A DNA stretch of 64,000 nt from contig QFPN01000012.1 of NCBI GenBank assembly GCA_003241695.1, positions 62,001 through 126,000 on the forward strand. Reading direction: 5' to 3'. The notes below the pieces were generated by a model. That model had not been told where the DNA came from. It worked only from the letters and a program-made list of their open reading frames with translations, and searched no databases. Shown here in pieces: positions 29,830 to 38,942 of this stretch (the stretch's first letter is position 1; each line of letters starts with the position of its first letter). The position numbers were made by a program, and so were the translations under genes. This DNA comes from Ancylobacter novellus (GTDB lineage Bacteria; Pseudomonadota; Alphaproteobacteria; Rhizobiales; Methylopilaceae).

Positions 29830-30914
29830 GCCGCCTCGTCTTCGGCGGCGAGCAGGCGGGCGCGCTGTTCGGCCGCAAGCGCGTCGACCAGCTCGCCGAG
29901 CGCCTCGCCCGCGATCACCTGATCAAGCTTGTAGAGCGTGAGGTTGATGCGGTGGTCCGTCACGCGCCCTTGTGGGAAATTGTAGGTGCGGATGCGTTCC
30001 GACCGGTCGCCGGAGCCGACCTGCACGCGCCGCGCGTCGGCCCGCGCCGTGTCGGCGCGTTCGCGCTCGATGTCGTAGAGCTTGGCGCGGAGCAGCGCGA
30101 TGGCGCGAGCGCGGTTCCTGTGCTGGGAACGCTCGTCCTGCACCGCGACCGCAATCCCGGTCGGCAGATGGGTGACGCGGACGGCCGATTCCGTCTTGTT
30201 CACATGCTGTCCACCCGCCCCTTGCGCGCGGAACACGTCGAAGCGCAGCTCGGAGTCGTCAAGCGCGACGTCGACCTCTTCCGCCTCCGGCAGCACAGCC
30301 ACGGTGGCGGCCGAGGTGTGGATGCGGCCGGAGCCTTCCGTCGCGGGCACCCGCTGCACCCGATGCACGCCGGATTCGAACTTGAGCTTCCCGAACACGC
30401 CCTGGCCGGCGATCTCCGCCACGATTTCCTTGTAGCCGCCGACCGCGCCCTCGCTGACCGACAGCACGTCGACCCGCCAGCCTTGAGCGTCCGAAAAGCG
30501 CTGATACATGCGGAACAGGTCGCCGGCGAAGAGCGCGGCCTCGTCGCCGCCCGTCCCTGCGCGCACCTCGAGGATGACGCCGCGGGCGTCGGCCTCATCC
30601 TTCGGCAGCAGTTCGAGCTGAAGCGCCTCGGACGCCGTCTCCAGACGCTCCTCAGCGGCGGCGCGCTCCTCAGCGGCGAGGGCGCGCATCTCGGAATCCG
30701 TGCTCCGGTCCGCGATCAGATGGTCGAGATCGCCAATCTCGGCCTCGGTCGCGCGCAGGGCCTCGATGGCTTCGACCACGGGAGCGAGTTCCGCCCGCTC
30801 GCGCCCGAGCCTCGCGAGCGTCGCGCCGTCGGTCGCGGTCGACAGCTCATGCTCGACCGCGGCGAAGCGCTCGACGACGGCGTCGAGACGGTCTTTGGAC
30901 AAGACGCGGTTCAT
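29826..30914 (-). CDS. prfA: Peptide chain release factor 1
   Basis: 362 residues. RF1 recognises UAA and UAG and triggers peptide release. The GGQ loop is in RAQGAGGQHVNKTESAVR. The N-terminal coiled-coil domain (MNRVLSKDRLDAVVERFAAVE) and the core EVRAGTGGDEAALFAGDLFRM are normal. The anticodon-mimic lies near RVPATEGSGRIHTSAATV. Overlaps both neighbours by 4 bp (ptsP upstream, prmC downstream). Confidence 0.97.
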   Translation of the reverse strand: MNRVLSKDRLDAVVERFAAVEHELSTATDGATLARLGRERAELAPVVEAIEALRATEAEIGDLDHLIADRSTDSEMRALAAEERAAAEERLETASEALQLELLPKDEADARGVILEVRAGTGGDEAALFAGDLFRMYQRFSDAQGWRVDVLSVSEGAVGGYKEIVAEIAGQGVFGKLKFESGVHRVQRVPATEGSGRIHTSAATVAVLPEAEEVDVALDDSELRFDVFRAQGAGGQHVNKTESAVRVTHLPTGIAVAVQDERSQHRNRARAIALLRAKLYDIERERADTARADARRVQVGSGDRSERIRTYNFPQGRVTDHRINLTLYKLDQVIAGEALGELVDALAAEQRARLLAAEDEAA

Positions 30915-33187
30915 GGAGCGACCTGGAGTCCCCGCTTGGCCGCGAAGGCCTGAAGCTCCCCGCGCAGGCTCGCGACGCCGTCGGCCCCGGCGACGAGCGG
31001 ACCGATGAACGCTTCGAGCTCCGCGGCGTCGGCGTCGACGAGCGCGGCCTTCACCGGACCGACCGAGGCCGGCGACATCGACAGCGACCGGTAGCCGACG
31101 CCGATCAGCGCCATCGCCTCGAGCGGGCGCGCGCCGATTTCGCCGCAGAGCGTCACCGGCTTGCCCGCGGCCTTCGCGCGCGCCGCGATATGCGCGAGCA
31201 CCCGAAGGAAAGCCGGGCTCATGGTGTCGAACCGGCCCGCCACGCGGGCGTTGCCGCGGTCGGCCGCGAACAGGAACTGCATCAGGTCGTTGGAGCCGAC
31301 CGAAATGAAGTCGGCGCGCTTCAGAAGCTCGTCGAGTTGGAACAGGATCGACGGAACCTCGACCATCGCCCCGAGCGAGACCGACGAGGGAACCGGATGG
31401 TCGTGTTTCACGAGCCGCGCGAGTTCGCGCCGCACGATGTCCTGCCCCGCCTCGAACTCCGAGACGCAGGCCACCATTGGAAACATGATCTTGAGGTCGC
31501 GCCCGCCTGCGGCGTTCAGGAGCGCCCGGATCTGAGTGCGCATCAGCGCGGGCCGGTCGAGCCCGAGCCGGATCGCCCGCCAGCCGAGCGCCGGGTTCTC
31601 CTCGGCCTCCGCCTGCATGTAGGGCAGGATCTTGTCGCCGCCGACGTCGAGGGTGCGGAACGTCACCGGCTTGCCGTCGGCGGCGTCGAGCACGGCGCGG
31701 TAGAGCTGCTGCTGCTGCGCGGTCTTCGGCATCGAGGACGCGATCATGAACTGCAGCTCGGTGCGGAACAGGCCGATGCCGGCGGCGCCCGTCTCGGCGA
31801 TGTGCGGGAGGTCGACCAGCAGCCCCGCGTTCAGCAGCAGCTTCACCTCCGCGCCGTCGCGGGTGGCGGACGGCGCGTTGCGCAGCGCCCGGTACTGCTC
31901 CTGCTTGCGGGCGCGGAACCGCACCTTGTCCACATAGGCGCGCTCGACGTCGCCGGTCGGGCGGACGTGGACCTCGCCCGAAACGCCGTCGACGATGAGC
32001 GCGTCGCCGGGCTCCACGAGACCCGTCGCGTTCTCGATCTGGCCGACCGCCGCGATGCCGAGCGCCCGCGCCACGATCGCGACGTGGCTCGACGGCGAGC
32101 CCTCCTCCAGCACGAGGCCGCGCAGCTTGGTGCGGTCGTAGTCGAGCAGCGCCGCCGGTCCCATGGAGCGCGCGACCACGATGGCGTTCTCGGGCAGCTC
32201 GGCCGCGACCGGCGCCATGCCCTTGCCGGGCGACACCAGCTCGCGCAGCAGCCGGTTGGCGAGGTCGTCGAGATCGTGCAGCCGTTCGCGCAGGTAAGGG
32301 TCGGTCTGGCGCTGCATCCGCGCGCGGGTGTCGGACTGCACGCGCTCGACCGCGGCCTCGGCCGTGATGCCGGTCTGGACCGCCTCATGCAGCCGGCGGC
32401 CCCAGCCGCGGTCGTTGGCGAACATGCGGAAGGCTTCGAGCACGTCGCGGTGCTCGCCAGCGCGGGCGACTTCGCCGTCGTCGAGCATCACGTCGATCGA
32501 GGCGCGCAGCCCGGCGAGCGCCGTGTCGAGCCGCTGCAGCTCCGTCGCGGTGTCCTCGGCGATGAGGTTCTTCACCACCACGCGCGGCTCGTGCAGCACG
32601 ACATGGCCGAGGCCGATGCCTTCCGACAACGCCGAGCCGCCCGCATGCGCGGGCCGCCGGCCGACCGGCTCGAGACCGGTCTCGGCGCCGCCAAGCTCGC
32701 CCGAGGCGATCATCTCGGCGATCACCATCGCGGTGGTCTGGAGCGCCTCGATTTCCTCGTCGGAATAGGTGCGATGCGACTTGTTCTGGACGACGAGCAC
32801 GCCGAGCGTGTTGCCGGATCGGAGAATCGGCACGCCGAGGAAGGAGTGGAAGATCTCCTCGCCCGTCTCCGGCTTGTAGGAGAAGGCGGGATGGGCCTGG
32901 GCGTCCGAGAGGTTCACGGGCTCAGCCTCGTCGGCCACGAGACCGACCAGGCCCTCGCCCTTGTGCATCGTCGTACGGTGGACGGCCTCGCGGTTCAGGC
33001 CCTCGGTCGCGTAAAGCTCGAGGTCGCCGTCGACGCGCAGCACGTAGACCGAGCAGACCTCGGCGACCATATTGGCGGCGATGAGCACGACAATGCGGTC
33101 AAGACGCTCCTGCGCCGTGACGGGCTCCGCCATGACTTCGCGCAGCCGGCGCAAAAGCACGCGCGGGCCGCCATACGCGCCTCGCAT
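30911..33187 (-). CDS. ptsP: Phosphoenolpyruvate--protein phosphotransferase of the nitrogen PTS (EI-Ntr)
   Basis: 758 residues. A GAF domain (residues ~20-165) precedes the enzyme I module. The phosphohistidine is in EEGSPSSHVAIVARALG; PEP-binding motifs include IGLFRTELQFM, FPMVACVSEFE and VTLCGEIGARPLEA with the active-site Cys. EI-Ntr passes phosphate from PEP to NPr and EIIA-Ntr, adjusting potassium, nitrogen and carbon responses. First gene of the ptsP-prfA-prmC operon, 87 bp downstream of lysC, which shares its strand. Confidence 0.96.
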   Translation of the reverse strand: MRGAYGGPRVLLRRLREVMAEPVTAQERLDRIVVLIAANMVAEVCSVYVLRVDGDLELYATEGLNREAVHRTTMHKGEGLVGLVADEAEPVNLSDAQAHPAFSYKPETGEEIFHSFLGVPILRSGNTLGVLVVQNKSHRTYSDEEIEALQTTAMVIAEMIASGELGGAETGLEPVGRRPAHAGGSALSEGIGLGHVVLHEPRVVVKNLIAEDTATELQRLDTALAGLRASIDVMLDDGEVARAGEHRDVLEAFRMFANDRGWGRRLHEAVQTGITAEAAVERVQSDTRARMQRQTDPYLRERLHDLDDLANRLLRELVSPGKGMAPVAAELPENAIVVARSMGPAALLDYDRTKLRGLVLEEGSPSSHVAIVARALGIAAVGQIENATGLVEPGDALIVDGVSGEVHVRPTGDVERAYVDKVRFRARKQEQYRALRNAPSATRDGAEVKLLLNAGLLVDLPHIAETGAAGIGLFRTELQFMIASSMPKTAQQQQLYRAVLDAADGKPVTFRTLDVGGDKILPYMQAEAEENPALGWRAIRLGLDRPALMRTQIRALLNAAGGRDLKIMFPMVACVSEFEAGQDIVRRELARLVKHDHPVPSSVSLGAMVEVPSILFQLDELLKRADFISVGSNDLMQFLFAADRGNARVAGRFDTMSPAFLRVLAHIAARAKAAGKPVTLCGEIGARPLEAMALIGVGYRSLSMSPASVGPVKAALVDADAAELEAFIGPLVAGADGVASLRGELQAFAAKRGLQVAP

Positions 33188-33274
33188 CTTCCGCTCTCCG
33201 GGTGAACGACGCCGCGCCGTCGACGCGCGGCCAGCTTAGCGCCCGCCGCGCCGCGCGCAAAAATCGATCGGCCG

Positions 33275-34528
33275 TCAGGCCTTGTCGAGCCCGTATACCG
33301 AATGCAGCGTTCGCACGGCAAGCTCGGCGAAAGCCGCGTCGATCAGCACCGAGATCTTGATCTCGGAGGTCGTGATCGCGCGGATGTTCACGCCGCGGCC
33401 GGCCAGCGCCTTGAACGCCTGGGCGGCGACGCCGGCGTGGCTGCGCATGCCGATGCCGATGACCGACACCTTGCAGGCGTCCGCTTCGGTGTTGAGCCCC
33501 TCGAAGCCGATCTCGTCCTTCTTCGCCTCGAGAATGTCGATCGCGCGGCGCTGCTCGGAAACCGGCACCGTGAAGGTGATGTCCGTGGTCTTGCCGTCCT
33601 CGGCGATCGTCTGGACGATCATGTCGACGTTGATGGAGGCGTCGGCCAGCGGCCCGAACACGCCCGCCGCCACGCCCGGCCGGTCGGCCACGCGCCGGAG
33701 CGTGATCTGGGCTTCGTCCTTCGAATAGGCGATGCCGGTGACGACCTGCTGTTCCACGATCTCGTCCTCGTCGCAAATAAGCGTGCCCGGCGGCAGGCCG
33801 CCCGGCCCAGTCTGGGGCGCGTCCGGCGCGTCGAAGCTCGAGCGCACGAACACGCGGACCTTGTGCACCATCGCCATCTCGACGGAGCGCACCTGCATGA
33901 CCTTCGCGCCGAGGGACGCCATCTCCAGCATTTCCTCGAACGCTATCCTGTTCAGTCGCCGCGCCTGCGGAACGATCCGCGGGTCGGTGGTGTAGATCCC
34001 GTCGACGTCCGTATAGATGTCGCAGCGGTCGGCGTTGACCGCCGCAGCCACCGCGACCGCGCTGGTGTCGGAGCCGCCGCGACCGAGCGTCGCGATCCGG
34101 TTGTCCGGGCCGATCCCCTGGAAGCCCGCGATCACCGCCACCTGGCCGTCGGTCATGCGCGAGATCAGCGCCGAGCCGTCGATCGAGGCGATGCGCGCCG
34201 CGCCATGGGCCGCGTCGGTCCTGAGCGGGATCTGCCAGCCCTGGAACGAGCGGGCGGGGACGCCCGCCGCCTGCAGCGCGATCGCGAGCAGGCCAGAAGT
34301 CACCTGTTCGCCCGAAGCGACGATCGCGTCGTATTCGCGCGCGTCGTGAAGCGGCGAGGCCTCCTTGGTCCAGGCCACGAGCTGGTTGGTGGCGCCGGCC
34401 ATCGCGGAGACCACGACGGCGACCTCGTGGCCGGCGTCGACCTCGCGCTTGACGTGGGCCGCGACGTTGCGGATGCGTTCGACGTTCGCGACCGAGGTGC
34501 CGCCGAATTTCATGACGATGCGGGACAT
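33275..34528 (-). CDS. lysC: Aspartate kinase
   Basis: 417 residues. Phosphorylates aspartate, the entry to the lysine, threonine and methionine pathways. MSRIVMKFGGTSVANVERI holds the KFGGTS ATP/aspartate motif; GRGGSDTSAVAVAAAVNAD and the TDVDGIYTTDPR block are intact. Two ACT domains follow for allosteric feedback, probably by lysine and threonine. It is preceded by two hairpin/poly-T units on its own strand within 90 bp. Confidence 0.97.
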   Translation of the reverse strand: MSRIVMKFGGTSVANVERIRNVAAHVKREVDAGHEVAVVVSAMAGATNQLVAWTKEASPLHDAREYDAIVASGEQVTSGLLAIALQAAGVPARSFQGWQIPLRTDAAHGAARIASIDGSALISRMTDGQVAVIAGFQGIGPDNRIATLGRGGSDTSAVAVAAAVNADRCDIYTDVDGIYTTDPRIVPQARRLNRIAFEEMLEMASLGAKVMQVRSVEMAMVHKVRVFVRSSFDAPDAPQTGPGGLPPGTLICDEDEIVEQQVVTGIAYSKDEAQITLRRVADRPGVAAGVFGPLADASINVDMIVQTIAEDGKTTDITFTVPVSEQRRAIDILEAKKDEIGFEGLNTEADACKVSVIGIGMRSHAGVAAQAFKALAGRGVNIRAITTSEIKISVLIDAAFAELAVRTLHSVYGLDKA

Positions 34529-34562
34529 GGGACGCGCGGACTGAGCTTTCTGAACGGGATCG

Positions 34563-34614
34563 AAAAAGGCCGGCGGAAAGCCGCCGGCCGAAAAAGGCGG
34601 CTATAGATAGCCGC
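34563..34614 (-). terminator. Tandem hairpin/poly-T units in the lysC leader (attenuator or terminator)
   Basis: Read on the minus strand: hairpin 1 is a 7-bp perfect stem (GCGGCTA, 34614-34608 with 34603-34597, 4-nt loop) followed by C and T5 (34595-34591). Hairpin 2 is a 9-bp perfect stem (GGCCGGCGG, 34589-34581 with 34576-34568, 4-nt loop) followed by T5 (34567-34563). Both look like intrinsic terminators, 35-85 bp upstream of the lysC start and only ~35 bp from divergent ubiG. No leader peptide is obvious. On the plus strand CTATAG (34601-34606) might be part of a ubiG -10. Confidence 0.55.
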
Positions 34615-34649
34615 GTGCGCCGCACGACACAACGGCGGAGGAGAGGCTC

Positions 34650-35405
34650 ATGGCGGAACGCAAGACAGGCGGCGCGGCGAGCCTCGACGCCGACGAGGTC
34701 GCCCGCTTCGGCGGCCTTGCGGCCCGCTGGTGGGATCCCGACGGGCCGATGCGCCCGCTCCACCGCTTCAACCCGGCCCGCGTCGCGATCTTCCGCGACG
34801 CGATCGCCGCCCGCTTCGGCCGCGACGCGAGCGCCATGCGGCCGCTCGACGGCCTGACGCTGCTCGACGTCGGCTGCGGCGCGGGCGTGCTCGCGGAACC
34901 GCTCGCCCGCCTCGGCGCGACTGTGACGGGCGTCGACCCGGCGCCGGAGCTGATCGAGGTCGCGGCCGCCCACGCGGCGGAAGGCGGCCTCGCGATCGAC
35001 TATCGCGCCGGGACCGCCGAGGAGCTTCGCGACCAGGATCTCGCCTTCGACGTCGTCGTGGCTTCGGAGGTCGTCGAGCACGTCGTCAACGTCGACGCCT
35101 TCGTCGGCGTCGTGGGCGCGCTGGTGAAGCCCGGCGGGCTCGCGCTGTTCTCGACCATCAACCGCACGCTGATGGCTCATGCGCTCGTGATCGTCGGGGC
35201 GGAATACGTGCTGCGCTGGCTGCCGGTCGGCACGCATTCCTACGAGAAGTTCGTGACCCCCGCGGAGCTGCGTCTCGCCGCCCGGTCGGCCGGACTCGAG
35301 GTCTCGGACCAGCGCGGCATCCGCTTCGACCCGCTGCGCAACGCGTGGTCGTCCGCGGAGGACATGTCGGTCAACTACGCGATGGCCGCCGCCAAACCGG
35401 CGTGA
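34650..35405 (+). CDS. ubiG: Bifunctional ubiquinone O-methyltransferase UbiG
   Basis: 251 residues. SAM-dependent O-methylation at two steps of ubiquinone synthesis. The opening ASLDADEVARFGGLAARWWDPDGPM with MRPLHRFNPARVAIF is the UbiG N-terminus; the SAM loop is LLDVGCGAGVLAEPLARLGA followed by VTGVDPAPELI. The start at 34650 follows GAGGAGAGG. Divergent from lysC, as usual in Hyphomicrobiales. Confidence 0.97.
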   Translation: MAERKTGGAASLDADEVARFGGLAARWWDPDGPMRPLHRFNPARVAIFRDAIAARFGRDASAMRPLDGLTLLDVGCGAGVLAEPLARLGATVTGVDPAPELIEVAAAHAAEGGLAIDYRAGTAEELRDQDLAFDVVVASEVVEHVVNVDAFVGVVGALVKPGGLALFSTINRTLMAHALVIVGAEYVLRWLPVGTHSYEKFVTPAELRLAARSAGLEVSDQRGIRFDPLRNAWSSAEDMSVNYAMAAAKPA

Positions 35406-35412
35406 TGCCGGA

Positions 35413-35432
35413 GCGCAAAAGCTTTTTTGCGC
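35413..35432 (+). terminator. Short intrinsic terminator candidate after ubiG
   Basis: GCGCAAAA (35413-35420) and TTTTGCGC (35425-35432) form an 8-bp stem 8 bp past the ubiG stop. T6 lies inside the right arm at 35423-35428. The stem is AT-rich at its top, so strength is modest; it could work on either strand. Confidence 0.45.
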
Positions 35433-35529
35433 CGCCAAACGTGCCCTCGTCGTACTTCCGTATATATGGCGCTGTTGGCCGCGCCTCTTCGCGCCGGCTT
35501 CCGCAACCCGCCATCGCGACGGAGATTCC

Positions 35530-36585
35530 ATGTACGCCTGCACCGGATACGCTGCCGACGCGGCCGACAAGCCGCTCGCGCCCTTCAGCTTCGATCGCCG
35601 CGACCTCAGGCCGACGGACGTGCGGATCGAGATCGCCTATTGCGGCGTCTGCCACTCGGACCTGCACCAGGCCCGCAACGAGTGGAAGAACACGGTCTAT
35701 CCCTGCCTGCCCGGCCACGAGATCGTCGGCAAGGTGGTCGAGGTCGGCCCGGAGGTCACCAAGTTCAAGGTCGGCCAGAACGCCGCCATCGGCTGCATGG
35801 TCGACAGCTGCCGCACCTGCGCGAGCTGCAAGGACGGCCTCGAGCAATATTGCGAGAACATGTTCGTCGGAACCTACAACGGCGCCGACAAGAAGACCGG
35901 CGAAAACACCTATGGCGGCTATTCCGACCAGATCGTCTGCGACGAGAGCTTCGTGCTGCGGCTGCCGGACAATCTCGACCTCGCCGCGGCGGCTCCCCTG
36001 CTGTGCGCGGGCATCACGACCTATTCGCCGCTGAAGCGCTGGAAGGTCGGCCCCGGCATGAAGGTCGGGATCGTCGGCCTCGGCGGCCTCGGCCACATGG
36101 CGGTCAAGCTCGCCCACGCCATGGGCGCGCATGTCGTGCTGTTCACGACCTCGCCCGGCAAGGTCGAGGACGCCAGGAAGCTCGGCGCCGACGAGGTCGT
36201 GATCTCGAAGGACAAGGAGCAGATGGGCGCCCACCACGCGAGCTTCGACTTCATCCTCGACTGCGTCGCGGCCCAGCACGACATCAACGAGTACATCTGG
36301 CTCCTGAAGCGCGACGCCACGCTCTGCCAGGTCGGCGCCCCCGAGGATCCGCTCGCGGTGGCGGTGTTCAGCCTGATCTTCGCGCGCCGCAACTTCGCGG
36401 GCTCGCTCATCGGCGGCATCGCGGAGACGCAGGAGATGCTCGACTTCTGCGGCGAGCACGGCATTACGTCCGACATCGAGATCATCCCGATCCAGGACAT
36501 CGAGAAGGCCTACGCCCGGATGCTGAAGAGCGACGTCAAGTACCGCTTCGTCATCGACATGGCGTCGCTGAAGCAGGCGGCGTAA
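35530..36585 (+). CDS. Zinc-dependent NAD(P)-dependent alcohol dehydrogenase (YahK/CAD type)
   Basis: 351 residues of the medium-chain dehydrogenase superfamily. Catalytic zinc ligands: Cys in CGVCHSDLH, His-Glu in CLPGHEIVG, and a later Cys in LLCAGITTYSPL. The structural-zinc cysteines lie in CMVDSCRTCASCKDGLEQYC. The Rossmann loop is GLGGLGHMAVKLAHAMGA; the following TTSPGK suggests an NADP preference, as in YahK and cinnamyl alcohol dehydrogenases. Likely a broad aldehyde reductase. Monocistronic. Confidence 0.93.
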   Translation: MYACTGYAADAADKPLAPFSFDRRDLRPTDVRIEIAYCGVCHSDLHQARNEWKNTVYPCLPGHEIVGKVVEVGPEVTKFKVGQNAAIGCMVDSCRTCASCKDGLEQYCENMFVGTYNGADKKTGENTYGGYSDQIVCDESFVLRLPDNLDLAAAAPLLCAGITTYSPLKRWKVGPGMKVGIVGLGGLGHMAVKLAHAMGAHVVLFTTSPGKVEDARKLGADEVVISKDKEQMGAHHASFDFILDCVAAQHDINEYIWLLKRDATLCQVGAPEDPLAVAVFSLIFARRNFAGSLIGGIAETQEMLDFCGEHGITSDIEIIPIQDIEKAYARMLKSDVKYRFVIDMASLKQAA

Positions 36586-36617
36586 GTCCCGATTCCAACG
36601 GCGGCGGCGCCGGCCTC

Positions 36618-37853
36618 TCAGTTCTCCTGGGGAGCCGGCGCCGCCTGCGCGGTCTGGCCCGAGAAGGTCGTGGGCGCGGGGCTGACCATGACGGCCCCTC
36701 CCGCCTGAACCTTGTAGACCGCAAGGCCGCGGTCGTTGCCGCCGTCCGGCCTGAAGCGGAACGCGCCGTCGACCCCCGAAAAGCCCGAAGGGTTCAGGAA
36801 GGTGTCTGAGGTCAGCGCGTTCGCTCCCTGCGACTTCACGATCGCTGCGACGAGCGCCGTCGCGTCGTAGGCGAGCGAGGCGGTGCGAACCGGCGCGGAG
36901 CCGTATTTGGCGCGGTAGCGCTCGACGAAGCCCTTGTAGGCGCGGTCGTCCGGCGCCGCGTACCACGCGCCGAACAGGCTCTCGTCGCGGCCGATCGCCG
37001 GATCGTCCCAGAGCCCGGTGCCGAGAAGCTGAAGGCGCTTCATGTTGACGCCGTTCGCCGCGAGCAGCCCGACCACCGTCTGCACGTCGGATGCGGAGTC
37101 GGGGATCAGCAGCGCGTCGGCCTGCGGCAACGCCGTCGAGATGCGCGCCACGGCCTCCGACATCTTCGACTTGTCGGACGAATAATGTTCGAGCCCGACG
37201 ACCCGGCCGCCGGATTTGGCGACGGCGGTCTGGAACGCGGCCTCGACCACCGAGCCGTAGCCGTTCTCCGGAAGCAGCGCCGCGAAGGAGCGCTTCCCCT
37301 GCGCGACCGCATAGGAGACGATCCGCTGAACGTCCGATTCCGGCAGGAAGCTCAGCAGGAAGACGCCGTTGGTCGCGACGTTCTGGTCGGTCGAGAAGGC
37401 GAGCATGGGCACGTTGCGCTGCTTGGCGATCTGGCCGGCGCTCGCGACCGAATGGGCGAACAGCGGCCCGAGCACGAGCTTCGCGCCCTCGTCGGTCGCG
37501 GCCTGGGCTGCGGCGCGCGCGCCCTGCGCGGTCCCGCCGTCGTCCTTCACCACGAGCTGGATGTCGGGCGTGTTGAATTCGGCGAGCGCGAGTTCGGCGG
37601 CGTTGCGCATCGACTGCGCGGCGGCGCCGGCGTTGCCGGACGCGCTCTGCGGCAGGACGAGCGCGACCTTGACCGCGCCTTCGCCCACCACCGCGTCGAG
37701 CGGCTTGCTTTCGACGGAGGGCGTCGGCGCCGCCTGCGGCATCGGGTCGAGCGCCGCGCGGTCCGTGGCGCTGTCCGTGTCGCAGGCCGCGACGAGGGCG
37801 CACAGTCCCGCGACGAGCACGCCGCGCCGCATCCGTCGCCAATCGAGAAACAT
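36618..37853 (-). CDS. LpoA-like penicillin-binding protein activator (lipoprotein)
   Basis: 411 residues. The lipoprotein signal RRGVLVAGLCALVAACDTD has a clear lipobox (LVAAC), so the protein should be lipid-anchored. The rest is a type I periplasmic-binding fold (VKVALVLPQSASGNAGAAAQSM, then LVLGPLFAHSVASAGQIAKQ), as in the C-terminal domain of LpoA and in branched-chain amino-acid binding proteins. Divergence from rsmI-yraN reproduces the yraM(lpoA)-yraL-yraN linkage seen in other proteobacteria, supporting a role in peptidoglycan synthesis. Start may be 37853 or 37832. Confidence 0.85.
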   Translation of the reverse strand: MFLDWRRMRRGVLVAGLCALVAACDTDSATDRAALDPMPQAAPTPSVESKPLDAVVGEGAVKVALVLPQSASGNAGAAAQSMRNAAELALAEFNTPDIQLVVKDDGGTAQGARAAAQAATDEGAKLVLGPLFAHSVASAGQIAKQRNVPMLAFSTDQNVATNGVFLLSFLPESDVQRIVSYAVAQGKRSFAALLPENGYGSVVEAAFQTAVAKSGGRVVGLEHYSSDKSKMSEAVARISTALPQADALLIPDSASDVQTVVGLLAANGVNMKRLQLLGTGLWDDPAIGRDESLFGAWYAAPDDRAYKGFVERYRAKYGSAPVRTASLAYDATALVAAIVKSQGANALTSDTFLNPSGFSGVDGAFRFRPDGGNDRGLAVYKVQAGGAVMVSPAPTTFSGQTAQAAPAPQEN

Positions 37854-37995
37854 CGTCGCCACCGCATTCCTGCCGGACGCCGCCCCGCTGGCGACCGGCG
37901 CGCATGAAAGCCCCGATGGTCCGGGCGAAGCGTCCGCTTTCCGCAATCGCCGCAGCCCGATAGACTTCGTCGTTGAGTACTAGACGAGCATCCTC

Positions 37996-38937
37996 ATGCC
38001 AAGGCCTGCGAGCCTCCCCCACCCCTCCGCGCCGATCGAAGACCCCGGCGCAGCCCCTCCGCGAAGCTACCTGCTTGCGGGGCAGCGCGTCGTCGCGGGG
38101 TCGATCGCGCCCGGCCTTCACGTGGTCGCGACCCCGATCGGCGCGCTCGCCGACGTCACGATCCGTGCGCTCGAAACGCTTGCGGCGGCGGACCTCGTGC
38201 TGTGCGAGGACACCCGCGTCACCCGCAAGCTCACGAGCCATTACGGGATCTCGACGCCGCTCGCGCCCTATCACGAGCATAACGCCGCCGAGATGCGGCC
38301 CCGCGTGCTCGGAAGGCTCGCCGAAGGTCAGCGGGTGGCGCTCGTCAGCGACGCAGGCACGCCGCTGGTCTCCGATCCCGGCTTCAAGCTGGTACGCGAC
38401 GCCGTCGCGGCCGGCGCGCATGTCACCGCGGCGCCCGGCGCCTCCGCGGTCCTGACGGCGCTGGTGCTGGCCGCCCTGCCGACCGACCGCTTCTTCTTCG
38501 AGGGCTTCCTGCCGCCCAAGCAGGCCGCGCGAAAAGCTCGGATCCTGGAGATCGCCCGCATCCCCGCGACGCTCGTGTTCTACGAGACGGGTCCGCGCGT
38601 CGCGGCGGCGCTCGCCGACCTCGCCGAGGTTCTGGGCGACCGTGAGGCCGCTCTCGCGCGCGAACTCACCAAGCGCTTCGAGGAGGTGCGCCGCGCGCCC
38701 CTCGCGACGCTTGCGGCGGAGCTCGCGCAGGAGCCTCCGCCGAAGGGCGAGATCGCGCTCGTGGTCGGGCCTCCGGCCGAGGAGACCGCGCTCGAGGACG
38801 GCGACCTCGACCGCGCGCTCGCGGAGGCGATGAAGCGGGTTTCGGTGAAGGACGCCGTCGCCGAGGTCGCGGCCGCCACCGGGGCCAAACGCCGGGACGT
38901 CTACGCCCGCGCGCTCGCGCTGTCGAAAACCGACTGA
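37996..38937 (+). CDS. rsmI: 16S rRNA (cytidine-1402 2'-O) methyltransferase
   Basis: 313 residues of the tetrapyrrole-methylase fold. Visible: LHVVATPIGALADVTIRALE, DLVLCEDTRVTRKLTSHYGI, VALVSDAGTPLVSDPGFKLV and GASAVLTALVLAALPTDRFFF, all typical of RsmI. It adds a 2'-O-methyl group to C1402 of 16S rRNA. The N-terminal ~30 residues before the fold are Pro-rich and not conserved. Followed closely by yraN (5-bp gap) and gshB. Confidence 0.96.
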   Translation: MPRPASLPHPSAPIEDPGAAPPRSYLLAGQRVVAGSIAPGLHVVATPIGALADVTIRALETLAAADLVLCEDTRVTRKLTSHYGISTPLAPYHEHNAAEMRPRVLGRLAEGQRVALVSDAGTPLVSDPGFKLVRDAVAAGAHVTAAPGASAVLTALVLAALPTDRFFFEGFLPPKQAARKARILEIARIPATLVFYETGPRVAAALADLAEVLGDREAALARELTKRFEEVRRAPLATLAAELAQEPPPKGEIALVVGPPAEETALEDGDLDRALAEAMKRVSVKDAVAEVAAATGAKRRDVYARALALSKTD

Positions 38938-38942
38938 CGCCC

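Noticed and set aside
35371..38421. Minus-strand open frame of 1016 codons
   Set aside because: It spans ubiG, the alcohol dehydrogenase, the lipoprotein and rsmI genes, all of which have recognised domains. Its translation is Arg/Gly/Asp-rich and matches no family, as expected for an antisense shadow in high-GC DNA.
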